DNA of 64,000 nt from Glandiceps talaboti (GCF_964340395.1 NC_135557.1:16383367-16447366), one strand, 5' to 3'. Shown: positions 32,265 to 43,959, counted from the stretch's first letter. Program-made: numbers and translations. The notes: generated by a model not told the origin, from the sequence alone.

Positions 32265-33400
32265 GTTATTCATCAAGACCTTCTGGGTTAATACAACAGC
32301 CTAGGATTGTAACAGTGTTAGGGTGAGTTATGTAAACTATGCTGCCTGTACTTTGATTGGTTGATATCACACATTGACAGGTGCACTGCTGGCTACACAT
32401 CTCCTCATACCCTATATTTCAAATCTGCAAAAACATATTTATACATGTACACTCTCTGACATTGGACAAATTGAGATGTCAGAAGTAACCATTCAGTTGA
32501 CACTACTTCCGATCGTAAACCCACTATATGTACTCTACGCATGTTTGTTTTGTCAGATGATGACAAGTGTGTGCCATATTTCACTCCATGTCCTACATTT
32601 CTACATACAGGGGTTGAAATTAACAGTAGTCCATGGCACATAAACTACTAAATGCCAGTATTCAATGTGATTGGGCAAACGACCCTGCTGTGTTTATTGT
32701 GTCTCTGTTATTTTAGTCTACAGTTGAAATATGTCTTACTCTGTGTCAAAAATGTAACGTTTCATGAGTAAAACACCAAACCTACATTGCACATCATTTT
32801 AGCTATATATATTAACATATCCCAATAGTTTCAGTTTGTGGCTATCTTTAGTCAACCAAGACCTCGTTTGCCAGAGTAGTATTAGCGGAAAGAACCCAGT
32901 AAAGTATTCTACAGTCTAGGATAGATCCCACCAGTCTATAGCCTGGGAGCACACCATGAAAGAAACACAATTCAGTAATGACATTCAACAAGTATAACTT
33001 GTTATCTTCTTTATCTGATTCACTAATGTTTTCCAGCTGACAGGTTTCTATGTTTCCATAAAAAACAAGTCACATTCCGAAAGCAATTACAGAAGTCCAC
33101 TACCCTTATCAAAACACCCACACAACTGATAAATACAGGATATGTCTACCATTTAAAACAGACTTGTTTATAACAAGTATTCAGGTCTACAGGTCTTGAA
33201 CTTGGATTTTCAAAGACAGTCGTAATTGATCAGGCTGCAGTGAAAACTTAACCAAAAATAACCAAGTTTGAACTTCACACTCCATACATAAAGATTCTTG
33301 ACATTGGTGGTATATCACAACTATGTGATGATATTAAATTCACAGCAGGATTGCACTTACTAAATGTCATCTACATGTACATGTAATATGACAACCCCAC
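32265..33400. other. No gene; one short repeat motif
   Basis: GGGGTTGAAATTAACAGTAG at 32609 belongs to the 1.6-kb dispersed family. A GTAAGTG donor-like site near 33360 is unsupported. Confidence 0.5.
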
Positions 33401-33408
33401 CATGCGCG

Positions 33409-33743
33409 AGAACAAGTGTGGCGTACTTGGGGTATTTACACGATTGCTTGCAGTGTTTTCTGTAGCAGTACTTTCATCAGCGTAACAAGTGAAAGTGTAG
33501 CAGAAAACACTGTAAGCATGAATGCAAATACTCCTCAGTACCCACACTGGAATTCACATGACATGCGGTTATGTTATTATTACATATGTTTATCTGAAAT
33601 GACAAATTTCCATAGAAATAACACTATGCGATCACATACTTTCATGTAGAACGGACAATGGTGTCCTCATTTGCATATCATTTGCATACAGTTATGCAAT
33701 AACGTTTACGGTATTGCACTGCAGTGCAAATACCGCAAGGAAG
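33409..33743. mobile_element. Palindromic dispersed element, copy 1 (partner at 45.4 kb)
   Basis: AAGTGTGGCGTACTTGGGGT ... GTGTTTTCTGTAGCAG is mirrored by GTAGCAGAAAACAC ... CAAATACTCCTCAGTACCCA, forming a foldback of about 140 bp. It is followed by TTATTACATATGTTTATCTG, CATATCATTTGCAT and the palindrome GTATTGCACTGCAGTGCAAA. All recur in order at 45364-45672. Confidence 0.82.
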
Positions 33744-33959
33744 GGTAGTATGCATGCACACTGGTGTATCTACATATAATCTCTGGTAGTAAGTGGTACA
33801 TACATGTATGTAGTAATAATTCAGTACTAAATACTATACATAATGTCCTTACAAGTAGATTGACCACACTATGTATGTGCAAGACTCAATAAGACACAAG
33901 GGAATCTGGTACAACAGGCATACATGATACAGTAGTTCTCATAGAGTATACTAGTAGCA

Positions 33960-34200
33960 TAATGGTAACTATTTGGTAATATGACTGAGGAAGCTCTGGT
34001 AGATTACTTACTGTAGCATATCTACTCCCTTAACACAAATACTGGATGTGAACATTGATAAAATAACTGCAGAACTCAGGTAGAGTTTACTGACTTACCA
34101 TCCTAACAAAAAAAACTGGTAATGAACCCTGGTAAAATGACTGGGAAACTCAGGTAGATTTGTTCACGCTTCCATGCTATCATACAAATTTGAACTATGT
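33960..34200. repeat. Degenerate tandem repeat, 3 units (dispersed elsewhere)
   Basis: CTCAGGTAGA-TT-ACT and CTGGTAA-GAACC-TGGTAAAATGACT recur three times. Related text is at 12.42, 46.05 and 50.46 kb. It creates a spurious minus-strand GATG|GTAAGTCAG donor at about 34096. Confidence 0.6.
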
Positions 34201-34349
34201 GTACTAACAGCAATACAGAAAATATCTAGATCAAAATATCAACTAGTTTTTTCAACAAAGTACATGGAAAACCATTACTAACCAGTATTTTTGGAGTCCA
34301 GTGTTACTGTTAGTAGTAGTACAGCTGTCAATGTCATTGTTAGTTAAAT

Positions 34350-34990
34350 ATAACAGTGACCTTCACCTCAACACTATGTATACATAGCAGAACCATGTAA
34401 CTGTCAAACTAATCATAGGAGTACATTGTATATTGGGTGCATTCACATTCCTAGACAAGATAGTTGTAAACTTCACCTCACCACTACACCATGAACCAAA
34501 GTAATTGTCATTATTATACAAGGACACTATGTATATACATGTATGGGTACATTCACACTCCTATTCTAGACAGGACTGTCATAAACTTCACCTCATCACT
34601 CAGTGACCACTACACCATGAACCATGCAACTGTCAAATTAATTACAGGAGTACATTGTATGTATACATTAACTTACAAGGGAACATTCATGCACCTACAA
34701 TGTATTCTAGACAGGACTGTGTTATAATATGAACTTCACCTCATCACTCAGTGACCACTACACCATGAACCATGTACTGTCAAATTAATTACAGGAGTAC
34801 ATTGTATGTATACAACTTACAAGGGTACATTCATGTACCTACAATGTTCAATGTATTCTAGACAGGACCAAGTTATACAATTACATGTACATGTACTATA
34901 AACTTCACCTCATCACTCAGTGACCACTACACCATGATGAACCATGTACTGTCAAATTAATTACAGAAGTAGTACTAGTACTATACATAT
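34350..34990. repeat. Tandem repeat, 126-169 bp x 4
   Basis: CCACTACACCATGAACCA (last copy CCATGATGAACCA) at 34481, 34607, 34755 and 34924. Units include AACTTCACCTCATCACTCAG, TCAAATTAATTACAG and ATTCTAGACAGGAC. Confidence 0.93.
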
Positions 34991-34999
34991 TACATTATA

Positions 35000-35410
35000 T
35001 AAATGTGTGTATACATGGGTACCATTGACAGGACAGCTACATGTACATGTGTATATATGTACATTTATAAAGTTGCATGTAAATGCAAATATTTACAAAT
35101 ATGTAGGAATGTATCTTATCTTAGTTACACAAACTCTGTTTACAAATACAGTGGGTGTATCCTATCTTAGGCTCTCCTACTACCTCCTATATAACAGGAG
35201 AGAGGGAGCAGGCAGGTGAGGGTGGCATGACATGGTATATCTTACAGTCTAACCTTGGGTAGGACAAATCACACACAGGACAATAAAATCACTTCATACA
35301 TGATGTAGTTTATGTATCTACATTAAACTTAAAGTTAATATTTCTGTGTGCATCATACATACATGTATATGTAATGATGTATATAGCTACGCACACGTAC
35401 ATATGACATT
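35000..35410. other. No gene recognised
   Basis: TACATGTA-rich. TATATCTTACAGTCTAAC near 35242 resembles the right end of the 17.2-kb MITE. Confidence 0.45.
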
Positions 35411-35416
35411 ACTCAC

Positions 35417-35445
35417 CACTGGAAATAAAGCAGTTCCATCTCCTT
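35417..35445 (-). CDS. Candidate microexon B (pair with 36442-36473)
   Basis: Minus strand CCTAAACTGTAG|AAG ... CCAGTG|GTGAGTAATG encloses 29 nt reading KEMELLYFQ plus two bases. The partner 1 kb upstream in transcript order reads FKEMKLIYLQ with the same acceptor and donor context. The similarity is limited to the exon and splice sites, which favours a duplicated exon. A short non-coding repeat is the alternative. The gene is unidentified. Confidence 0.28.
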
Positions 35446-35459
35446 CTACAGTTTAGGTA

Positions 35460-35680
35460 CATACATACAGTACATACATGTATGATATATACATACACAC
35501 ATACGACATATACCATATAATACATACATGCACGCATGCATACATGCACGCACACATGCATGCACGCACACACACACGCATTTTACATACATGTGGTATA
35601 TACAAACAAAAATGTAAACAAATGTATAGATGTTACTTGTACATGTATGTATACATTTTATATGAACGTTCATACTCTTG
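35460..35680. repeat. ACAT/GCAC low-complexity tract
   Basis: Interrupted CATA, CATG and CGCA repeats, with low-complexity frames on both strands. Confidence 0.8.
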
Positions 35681-35684
35681 GTAA

Positions 35685-36040
35685 TTTCTGTTTTTAGAAC
35701 AGATTGACAATTACTAACCTCTACTACATTGTAGATAGATTTGTCATTGTCGGTTCTCCTGTTAATTATTCACTGAAACCATAATTAGTGATTATTTAAC
35801 AACAATGAATGATTTCGTCTAATTCACAGACAGTATACATCATGTAGATACATGTATCTACCAGTACATGTATAGGTCATAAAATGATTTCATTCAACAG
35901 GTATGTATATAAATATAGACCTGATTACTCATAAAGTCAAAACAGTGTCTGTGCTGTACTAGTAAAGAATCCCCTTTTCTAGCCTGATGTTAAACATACC
36001 TGTTGAATTACGACTAAAATCAAGGTGTGAAAAACTGATT
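35685..36040. other. No gene recognised
   Basis: AT-rich; nothing noted. Confidence 0.55.
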
Positions 36041-36044
36041 TCAG

Positions 36045-36310
36045 GAAGAGTTTTAGAAAAAGTTGGTCCTATATAATAAGTAAAAGAATGATTGTATCTT
36101 ATCCATACATGAAATAGCTGATAGCTGAATTTGAGAACCTGGGATCGGACCATTGGTGTTACAACACTGCGATAGCTTGGTGTTACAACACTGCGATAGC
36201 TTGGTGCGAACATACATGTAGGACTAGTGCAGGTGTTAACCCTACCAGTTGTGAACACATACTGATAATATGTTTGTCAACCCAGTGTTGGCACTGAACT
36301 ACAAATAGCC
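36045..36310. repeat. Two dispersed repeats back to back, with a 24-bp duplication
   Basis: 36045-36155 belongs to the AGCTATAGAAAAA/GGATTGAAAC family of 2.5 kb. TTGGTGTTACAACACTGCGATAGC is then directly repeated (about 36154-36203). GGACTAGTGCAGGTGTTAAC and CCCAGTGTTGGCACTGAACT belong to the GTTAACAC/GGGCTAG family. Confidence 0.6.
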
Positions 36311-36441
36311 GAGAATACTCACTGGCCTAGTTGGAAAGTGATAATTGAGCTGGACTTTACATCTACAATATTTTAGTTTTCGTCAATCAGTTAGGAAAAA
36401 GATAACTATTCTAAACATATGAAAAGTGTGACTTTACTCAC

Positions 36442-36473
36442 CATTGTAAATAAATCAGTTTCATCTCCTTGAA
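36442..36473 (-). CDS. Candidate microexon A (pair with 35417-35445)
   Basis: Minus strand: branch-point-like TTATTAAC, then CCTAAACTGTAG|TTCAAGGAG ... TTACAATG|GTGAGTAAAG. It encloses 32 nt reading FKEMKLIYLQ plus two bases. Both members would begin in phase 0 and end in phase 2, so they could substitute for each other in a transcript. Confidence 0.28.
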
Positions 36474-36728
36474 CTACAGTTTAGGAACACATACTCCAGT
36501 GTTAATAATAACTGTGCCTGGTATGAAAGGGGTACAACCTCGAGATGCAATATACTCATAAAACTGACAACTGTGGATGTAGATTATCTATGGCTGTGTC
36601 TCTATTACTAGGTGATGAGTCACTGTGTTATCAGTTTAGACTAGACTCCAATGGACCAACTGAACAGGAAACAATAGAATGTACATGTACTTCAATGTAT
36701 ACATGTACCCGTAAGGTCATGTTATTAT

Positions 36729-37345
36729 GTTGATCAGATGTTCTGTTTTCATTCCCACCTACCTTTACTGGTCACAGTGGGATGTGTTTTCCTGAGTTTT
36801 AAGACCTTAGCAATGAGTGGTTTCCCTATTCATTTCCTAGTACTGTGAGTTGATGTTCTGACTTCAGTCCTACCTACATCATATGTTTACTTGTCACAGA
36901 GGGACGTTTTTTCTGAGTTTTAAGACCTCTGCAATGTGTCCTAGTACAAAAATATAACTGCAAGTCATGTTACATGCTTAATGTTCTGACTTCATTCCTA
37001 CATGTACATGTCCCTGCATTGTACAATATACATTTGCTTGTCACAGTAGCACTTTTTTCCTGAATTTTAAGACCTCACCAATGAGTCGTTATGGGCTTGA
37101 TTTCCCAATACTGGAAGATGTTACGGAATAGAATTCCCAACACCGGAAGACATGTTACATTTTTGATATTCTATCCTCATTCCCGTTTTTTCCTCCAAGC
37201 TTTAGAAACCAGCAATAATAACTCCATAACGGATACATTTCCCAATACTGAGGGTAATTTTATTTTGTTGATGTTCCATCTTCAATCACACATATGCTTT
37301 AATATTGGCCACATGTTTTTTTATAAGTTTTAAGGCCTAAGCAAT
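36729..37345. repeat. Tandem repeat, 113-175 bp x 5
   Basis: GATGTTCTGACTTCA-TCC-type starts near 36729, 36853, 36981, 37156 and 37269, with TTTTTTCCTGA-TTTTAAGACCT and A(G)CAATGAG later in each. Confidence 0.88.
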
Positions 37346-37349
37346 CAGC

Positions 37350-37635
37350 CAATACAAGATATGTTTCCAAATCTACTATAAAACTAACTTGTGGGATTAG
37401 ACAGAGTCAGGCATCTATCAATGGGTGGGCTACATGTATGGTGATCTAAATAACCTTCTATTGTCAACAATTACATCTAGGTAGGTAACATTATGACTAG
37501 ATCACAACACTACACGTGACATACATTAACATTAGATGCAATCCTACCCCAACAGTGACTAAAGGTTGTAGACAAAGCAAAACCCTACATAAGTCACTTA
37601 ATTTGTATTGTGTGCTTGTTTCTTACATGTATGTA
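37350..37635. other. No gene recognised
   Basis: Nothing noted. Confidence 0.55.
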
Positions 37636-37674
37636 TGTACACAGTATCTCCTACTGTGAAACTGCTTTGGCATG

Positions 37675-38060
37675 TCACCATTAACACTCTGATCTTTTCC
37701 TCAGGTCATGACCTAACAGTTTCAAGTTACACTTGACATGAATACATTATCACTCAGATCTTTTCTTGGGTTGTGATATGTCTTACAGTTTCAAGTTACC
37801 CTTGACATAGACTTAACAACTCTGTTCTTTTTCCAGGATATGACAGATTCAAATTATACAAGACATGAATCCACAGAGACATCCTTCCTTCTTTTCTAAT
37901 TATTTATTTTTCTATTTTATCTATTTATTTTTTTACGGGAGAGGGGGGTCTTAACTTTGCAGTTTCAAGTTCCTCTTGACAGGAAGCTATGGACACTATC
38001 TTCTCTTTTTCAAGGTCATGACCTTACAGTTTCAAGTTCCCCTTGACATGAGTACAAAGA
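37675..38060. repeat. Degenerate tandem repeat, about 75-80 bp units
   Basis: TTACAGTTTCAAGTTAC-CTTGACAT recurs near 37720, 37785 and 38025, with weaker units near 37845, 37960 and 38335, each preceded by TC-TTTTC and GTCATGACCT. Confidence 0.75.
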
Positions 38061-38063
38061 CTG

Positions 38064-38300
38064 GGCTTGAAATTAACAGTAGTTAAGAAATAAACAGTAT
38101 AAACTTCAGAAATTAACAGGAGTTAAGAGCACATTGCCTAACTACAGTAAACATCATATTTAGACAACAATTTGTAATCGTATAAAATGTACTGTCGTCA
38201 TTTGTTAGACCGATATAAATTAATAGAAAAATGTACCTGAAATGTTTCATTTGGCTTAATCTGACTACCACGTGTAGAAAAGTGAAATTCAAGCCCTGAT
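38064..38300. repeat. GGGCTTGAAATTAAC-family pair in inverted orientation
   Basis: GGCTTGAAATTAACAGTAGT at 38064 and GTGAAATTCAAGCCCTGATA at 38281 face each other across about 200 bp, so they may be the two ends of one element. Confidence 0.5.
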
Positions 38301-38639
38301 AGAAAGACACTGTATTCCTTTCCACAGGTTATGACCTCACAGATTTAAGTTACAAATGTACAGTTGACAGAGATCTGACAGGCAACCATTAATACATGTA
38401 TTGTCTATAAGATATCCTTGACATTGCTAAATTCTAGTAACACTGGCCCCAGTTTTATGACATCCTCGTTACAGTTTCCCCTGAAACAAAGCCATTTCTG
38501 ATTTACACATTACAAATGAATTCCCTTAACATTTGACATACTGCATGTTTCACTAGGCGTTTGTTTGTGTTGACTGTGTTCTTTCAACGTACAGGTTAAA
38601 AGTTCACTCATGCTGAGTGTGTTGAACATATCGACAAAG

Positions 38640-38830
38640 CTGTGTCAGCATCAACTAGGAGTGGGAGTGAATCACTCAGCTGTAATACAGCCACATGTAA
38701 TGTCAATTTGCCAGCCCAGGTTGATGCTGTAACATTGGGTTTGGCTAATGTTAACAGAAGGCTAGTACAGGCATAACCTTGCCAGTTTTTAACCGTACTA
38801 AAGGCTGGTGCAGGCCTTATATGTAAGGCC
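38640..38830. repeat. GTTAACAC/GGGCTAG-type dispersed repeat
   Basis: GGCTAATGTTAACAGAAGGC, TAGTACAGGCATAACCTTGC, CAGTTTTTAACC and AGGCTGGTGCAGG. Confidence 0.5.
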
Positions 38831-39190
38831 TAACAACAAAAAATTGTGTGGTTCTAATACTCAGTAATAGGGAACTGCAATACAGACTGAGCATGCTCAG
38901 ATGCAAAGGACTATGGGATTATCTGTGGTTATCATAATACCTAATCTGGAGCTACTGATAAAATTAACCTCCACAATGGTCAGGGTGACTATGAATTGAT
39001 CATTTGTGGTTAAAAACAATGTAACATTATTGTTTACAATACTATTTGATTAGCATTTATTATCACATTTCCCATGATGCAACATTCAACATGGCGGGTT
39101 TGCAAGTTCCCTATTATGTTCAATTTTAGAATAGGTGGGGTAGGTAGATTTTTTTATTTTCACATATATTAACATATTATAACCAAGCCT

Positions 39191-39570
39191 ACAAAATTCT
39201 AGGGGATGTCAGAAAATTTTATCTACGGACTGCCTCTAGCAAATACATCGTATATAACATGAAAACTGACAAACATACAATTGTAACATATAGCAGAGAA
39301 AAAGGGTTGTCAATGAATTAAACCAACTAATTACATGAACGTGTTTGACCTGTAATAACCTGTCAATTAAAAATAATCTAAAAATTTTACAAAATTTTTA
39401 GGGGACATCAGAAAAAATTAATCAACGGACTGCCTCTAGCAAATACACAGTATACAACATGAAAACTGACAGACATATAATTGTAACATATAGCAGTGAA
39501 AAGGGGTTGTCAATGAAGTAAACAAAGTAATTACATGAACATGTTTGACCTATAATAACCATCAATTACC
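39191..39570. repeat. 199-bp direct repeat x 2
   Basis: AGGGGA(T/C)(G/A)TCAGAAAA at 39200 and 39400. Both continue with ACGGACTGCCTCTAGCAAAT, ACATGAAAACTGACA, ATAGCAG-GAAAA-GGGTTGT and AATTACATGAAC. Confidence 0.95.
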
Positions 39571-39574
39571 CTTC

Positions 39575-39980
39575 ACATTCACGTAACCATTAACATATTC
39601 ACAAATTACAGTCATTTTACGACACACAACTGAAAACTGTCAACTCCATCACTGTGATGTTTATATTTCTTTTCACATTATTGAAATGAAAAGTATAATT
39701 CTACGTCACTCACAACCTAACACAATAAAAGAATGAGATGAAACAGAGTGATGTTAAATGGTCCAGGATTAACCTCTCCACCTGAGCTCTTTTAGTACAG
39801 ACATCGTCTATAAAATGGAGTATTCTATAATGGTATGTGATAAGTACACCTATAAATATACGTAGTGATGTACATTTGCACATAGAGTAAAATGTATTGC
39901 ATTCATATGTACAGGACAATGACATAATTATAAATTATTTCAAATATAGATATAAACCTACTTGTACATGTATACAAACA
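39575..39980. other. No gene recognised
   Basis: Nothing noted. Confidence 0.55.
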
Positions 39981-39984
39981 AAGA

Positions 39985-40005
39985 CAGACAGGTAAGCAGG
40001 CAGGC

Positions 40006-40048
<43 letters not shown>

Positions 40049-40099
40049 AGCAGGCAGGCAGTCAGACAGACAGACAGACAGAAAGACAGGCAGGCAGGC

Positions 40100-40182
<83 letters not shown>

Positions 40183-40200
40183 GACAGACAGACAAAAAAC
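39985..40200. repeat. (CAGA)n satellite with CAGG variants
   Basis: About 210 bp, interrupted by GCAGGCAGG blocks. It yields 90-102-codon low-complexity frames. Confidence 0.97.
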
Positions 40201-40204
40201 AAAC

Positions 40205-40890
40205 AGACAAACACATGCATACACACACAAACACTATACAATCATCTGCACACAGTCCTGTCTTTCGTAGATGATAACAATGCTAAAAATTTAAAATCAT
40301 TTTTACATTAAAATTTATGTGTGAAAAACAGCTGATTTGTATCTACATTTACTTGCAGCTTTAACAACAGTTGGTCCATAGCAAAATGTATATGTACTAT
40401 TCCTTATGGCTTCATTGATAAAATACTCTACTGATATGAGAACCTAGGATTGAAACCCTTGCCATTAAAATATTACAGCCCTAAATCCAATAAAACATTT
40501 GTTAGCCATATACATGTATATACACAACCTAGCTCTCACTATTTCAACAGATTTCCATGGTTACTGCCCAATTCAAAGTTTCTATACAATTTTCAACATA
40601 CATGTACTGACTTCTGAATACACTCCCTAGGCTTCCATGAATACACTATTTGAAATGGCTTTTTTTTGGATACAATGTGTACATTCATCTACACTCAAGT
40701 ACTTTTCAATTGACTGCTTCTTTAAAATTTACCTAATGTCATTTACCAAAGTAGTGGTTTTCTGAGAATTAGGTCTCAAAATAGTTCCCGAGACAGACAC
40801 GACATGTCATAGTAATCAAAACTGAAGCCATTTGTATTTACTTTTTTAGTTTATGGATAAAATGTCAGCCCAGATGTGTAGGCTGCGTAA
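40205..40890. other. No gene; one dispersed fragment
   Basis: 40395-40470 resembles the 2.5-kb family (GGCTTCATTGATAAAATACT ... CTAGGATTGAAACCCTTGCC). Confidence 0.5.
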
Positions 40891-40892
40891 AC

Positions 40893-40902
40893 ATTTCCAT
40901 AC

Positions 40903-40934
<32 letters not shown>

Positions 40935-40961
40935 TAATAATAATAATAATTTCCATACTAA
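40893..40961. repeat. (TAA)n flanked by a 13-bp direct repeat
   Basis: ATTTCCATACTAA occurs on both sides (40893-40905 and 40949-40961) of about 43 bp of TAA. This looks like a target-site duplication around a tail-only LINE insertion. Confidence 0.75.
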
Positions 40962-40964
40962 AAT

Positions 40965-41700
40965 GTTGGACTAATTTATTACCCATGACATGTGCTAGAT
41001 ATCCAGTTTATTTCCTGTCCACCAAAGCTAACATAAAACCACTTTTAAAGGGGTTAACCAGGTTAAATTGGGTCACATAATATTAACAAATGTCGCTCAA
41101 CTCATATGTTCATTCAATTTGCATACAATTTGCATATATGATTGATAGTAAGTTAAGATATTTGCATATGTAAACATGTCATTAAAGCTAAAAGTGGGAT
41201 ATATAGTGTTTACCTACTTTAATACCACCCCTAGCAAAACCAGGAAGACAGGTGGACTAATCTGCAGTCTCATTTACCAAGTAATAATATAACCTATAAA
41301 GTATAGCAATGATTACTAGCCATTAATACATGCATCATTCCACAAGGAATGGTAACTATTTACGATGTATTACTGACATGTCAACAACAAAGCTGCAGAC
41401 AGCTCCCAAGATGCATGTATTTCTTTTTTTACAATTGTAAAATTACAGGTATGTGACAAATTTAAGTGACAAATTTATGAGGAAAGTTGTCATTTTACAA
41501 ACATTGTTAAACCCTAATAAAGCAAACCTGGTATTTTTTTTATTCTTTTATTTCATCCCTTATTACATGTATTTATACCCTTTAGCGGTATATAAATGTA
41601 TGGGGACCTCAACTCAACCTACATACATGTACAGACAGTTAATATGTGCATATAAGTTAAAGTTCAAAGGTCGATGTTCAAATATCTAGACTCTTGGATA
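40965..41700. other. No gene recognised
   Basis: Nothing noted beyond TTTGCATA-rich AT sequence near 41120. Confidence 0.55.
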
Positions 41701-41707
41701 GTACAAT

Positions 41708-41882
41708 ACATTTACTTTGGAACGATAAAGTGAAAACGGATGCTACGTTTCCGTTCCTCTACTACAGACCTTGATCACGTAACGATTTAATTATTTAGCG
41801 TTGACGTCACTCGCTGGACTGGCGGAATAATAGGGATCGGAAAGTAGCATTCGTTTCCAATTCATCATTCCAAAGTAAACAT
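41708..41882. mobile_element. MITE with about 48-bp terminal inverted repeats
   Basis: The left end is ATTTACTTTGGAACGATAAA ... GATGCTACGTTTCCGTTCC. The right end reads, in complement, ATGTTTACTTTGGAATGATG ... AATGCTACTTTCCGATCC. The unique centre is about 75 bp. No coding capacity. I could not define a target duplication. Confidence 0.88.
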
Positions 41883-41889
41883 ATTGATT

Positions 41890-42865
41890 CTTGGAACCAT
41901 GAAGTATGAACAAATATATTCTCCATCTTGACACTTGCTGTACGTGTAAGTTCAAAGTTCAAATACATGTATCTTTGTTAGGTCACATGTTTGACAAACT
42001 GATACAAGGCAATGATATCCACACTTTATTAATTAATGTATTCTTGGTTGCCCAGTACTAAAGCCATATGTTTATCAGGTTACACAGTGCTTTGTTTAAT
42101 TTGTGCAAGTATCTACTGTGAATTCCCAAAGTCCTTTTGACCTGGGTTCCCCACCCAAATTATGGTAAACTGATTTTAGGACTAGCCACTGTACACTTTT
42201 GTGGTTTGACTATCTCAAGATATGGTTCGAAAATCTTGAGACAGTAAACCCAAAGACAAGTCTCTTGGTTATACAACAAGACTATACATTCTAACTTTTG
42301 TCATTCTAAATGGCAATTTTTATCATTTGAAATTGAGTTACAAATGACTGCTAACCTACTCCACAGACTTGTCTAGATGTTGTTGCTATCTCAAAAAGCT
42401 CTACACACAAAGAGATTCCTGAGATTCGATGAAGGACAGCACTAGACTAGGTTCCAGTATTCTTAATATTTTCATTTTTAATGTGAAACCTTGCCGGACG
42501 TTAAATTATAGCAATACATGTATTTACAGTCATTTATTGCAGATTTCAATATATTTGATGTCTATATATGGATCGTAGCTCAGGAAGTGGAGGGCTGCTT
42601 ATTTTATGATATAATTTACTATCTGTACCTACATACTTGGTACATAGAAACAGGTGTCCCCAGTGAACTATGACAACCATAGTTTTATATCATTTTATTA
42701 CAAGTATATGTACACAAGTGATTAATAGAGCTACTACAGTTCTCTTCTACAAGTCATTGTGGAGTAAAGTATATGTATTGAGTTTATTCTAGATGAATCA
42801 AGATTTGTTACATGATTACGGGTACATGTAGGTGACAAATATTAGTAAATGTCTGGTTTGTTTAC
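41890..42865. other. No gene recognised
   Basis: Nothing noted. Confidence 0.55.
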
Positions 42866-42869
42866 ATGC

Positions 42870-43352
42870 ATGCACAGTTGTGTTACATCACTAGTATTAC
42901 TGCACAGTTAACTAGCCTGTTTACTGCACAGTTGCTGGCCTGTTTACTGTACAGTTGTGCTACATCACTACTGCACAGTTCACTAGCCTGTTTACTGCAC
43001 AGTTGTGTTACATCACTACTGCACAGTTCACTAGCCTGTTTACTGTACAGTTGTGTTACATCACTACTGCACAGTTCACTAGCCTGTTTACTGCACAGTT
43101 GTGTTACATCACTACTGCACAGTTCACTAGCCTGTTTACTGCACAGTTGTGTTACATCACTACTGCACAGTTCACTAGCCTGTTTACTGCACAGTTGTGT
43201 TACATCACTACTGCACAGTTCACTAGCCTGTTTACTGCACAGTTGTGTTACATCACTACTGCACAGTTCACTAGCCTGTTTACTGCACAGTTGTGTTACA
43301 TCACTACTGCACAGTTCACTAGCCTGTTTACTGCACAGTTGTGTTACATCAC
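42870..43352. repeat. 48-bp tandem repeat x 10, built of two 24-bp halves
   Basis: Half units ACTGCACAGTTCACTAGCCT+GTTT and ACTGCACAGTTGTGTTACAT+CACT alternate almost perfectly; the first unit is irregular. Because 48 is divisible by 3, two frames stay open (207 and 148 codons) with a 16-residue repeat. There is no evidence that either is translated. Confidence 0.97.
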
Positions 43353-43495
43353 TAGGCAGTCACACATTGGTCAACCCCTCCCTGACAGAGGAGGTCATTG
43401 AGAGTAGAACATCACGATGTATCTTACAGTCTATTGCCTTCTTACATGTACATTGTACATCGATAGTTCTTGTACCTCACATCTCTTAGTTACAT

Positions 43496-43531
43496 CATAG
43501 ACAGTAGAGGTCTCCCCCTCTACTGTCTATG
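43496..43531. other. Perfect 15-bp hairpin
   Basis: CATAGACAGTAGAGG, a TCTCCC loop, then CCTCTACTGTCTATG. The flanks are GTTACAT and GGTTACAT. Confidence 0.95.
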
Positions 43532-43542
43532 GTTACATTAGT

Positions 43543-43955
43543 AGCATTTTGAAAATTAACACTACAAGTATAATGCATTCTAGGTACAAAATTTCTGGTT
43601 AGAACTGTAAACAGCTCTACATTGTACATCACAATAATGGCATTTTGGAAATCACCACAATTTCTAGTGGTTTTATTATATACATGTATAATGCAATCTT
43701 TGTACAAAATTTCAGGTTAGAACTGTAAACAGCTCTACATTGTACGTCACAATAATGGCATTTTGGAAATCACAACAATTTCTAGTGGTTTTATTATATA
43801 CATGTACATGTATAATGCAATCTTTGTACAAAATTTCAGGTTAGAACTGTAAACAGCTCAACGTCACAATAATGGCATTTTGGAAATTACCACAATTTCT
43901 AGTGGTTTTATTATATATATGTATAATGCAATCTTTTGTACAAAATTTCAGGCAA
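43543..43955. repeat. Tandem repeat, 117-124 bp x 3.5
   Basis: GGTTAGAACTGTAAACAGCT at 43598, 43715 and 43839. Units share AATAATGGCATTTTGGAAAT, CAATTTCTAGTGGTTTTATT and GTACAAAATTTC. Confidence 0.95.
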
Positions 43956-43959
43956 ACTT

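Noticed and set aside
34090-34110. Strong minus-strand donor GGATG|GTAAGTCAG
   Set aside because: Lies in a degenerate repeat with copies at 12.4, 46.1 and 50.5 kb, and the upstream frame is not coding-like.
39935-40270. 90-102-codon Ser/Leu/Cys or Arg/Gln/Thr/Asp frames
   Set aside because: (CAGA)n satellite read in different phases.
42866-43489. 207-residue repeat protein
   Set aside because: Kept open by the 48-bp period; first and last parts lack any protein-like signal. Retained only as a finding.
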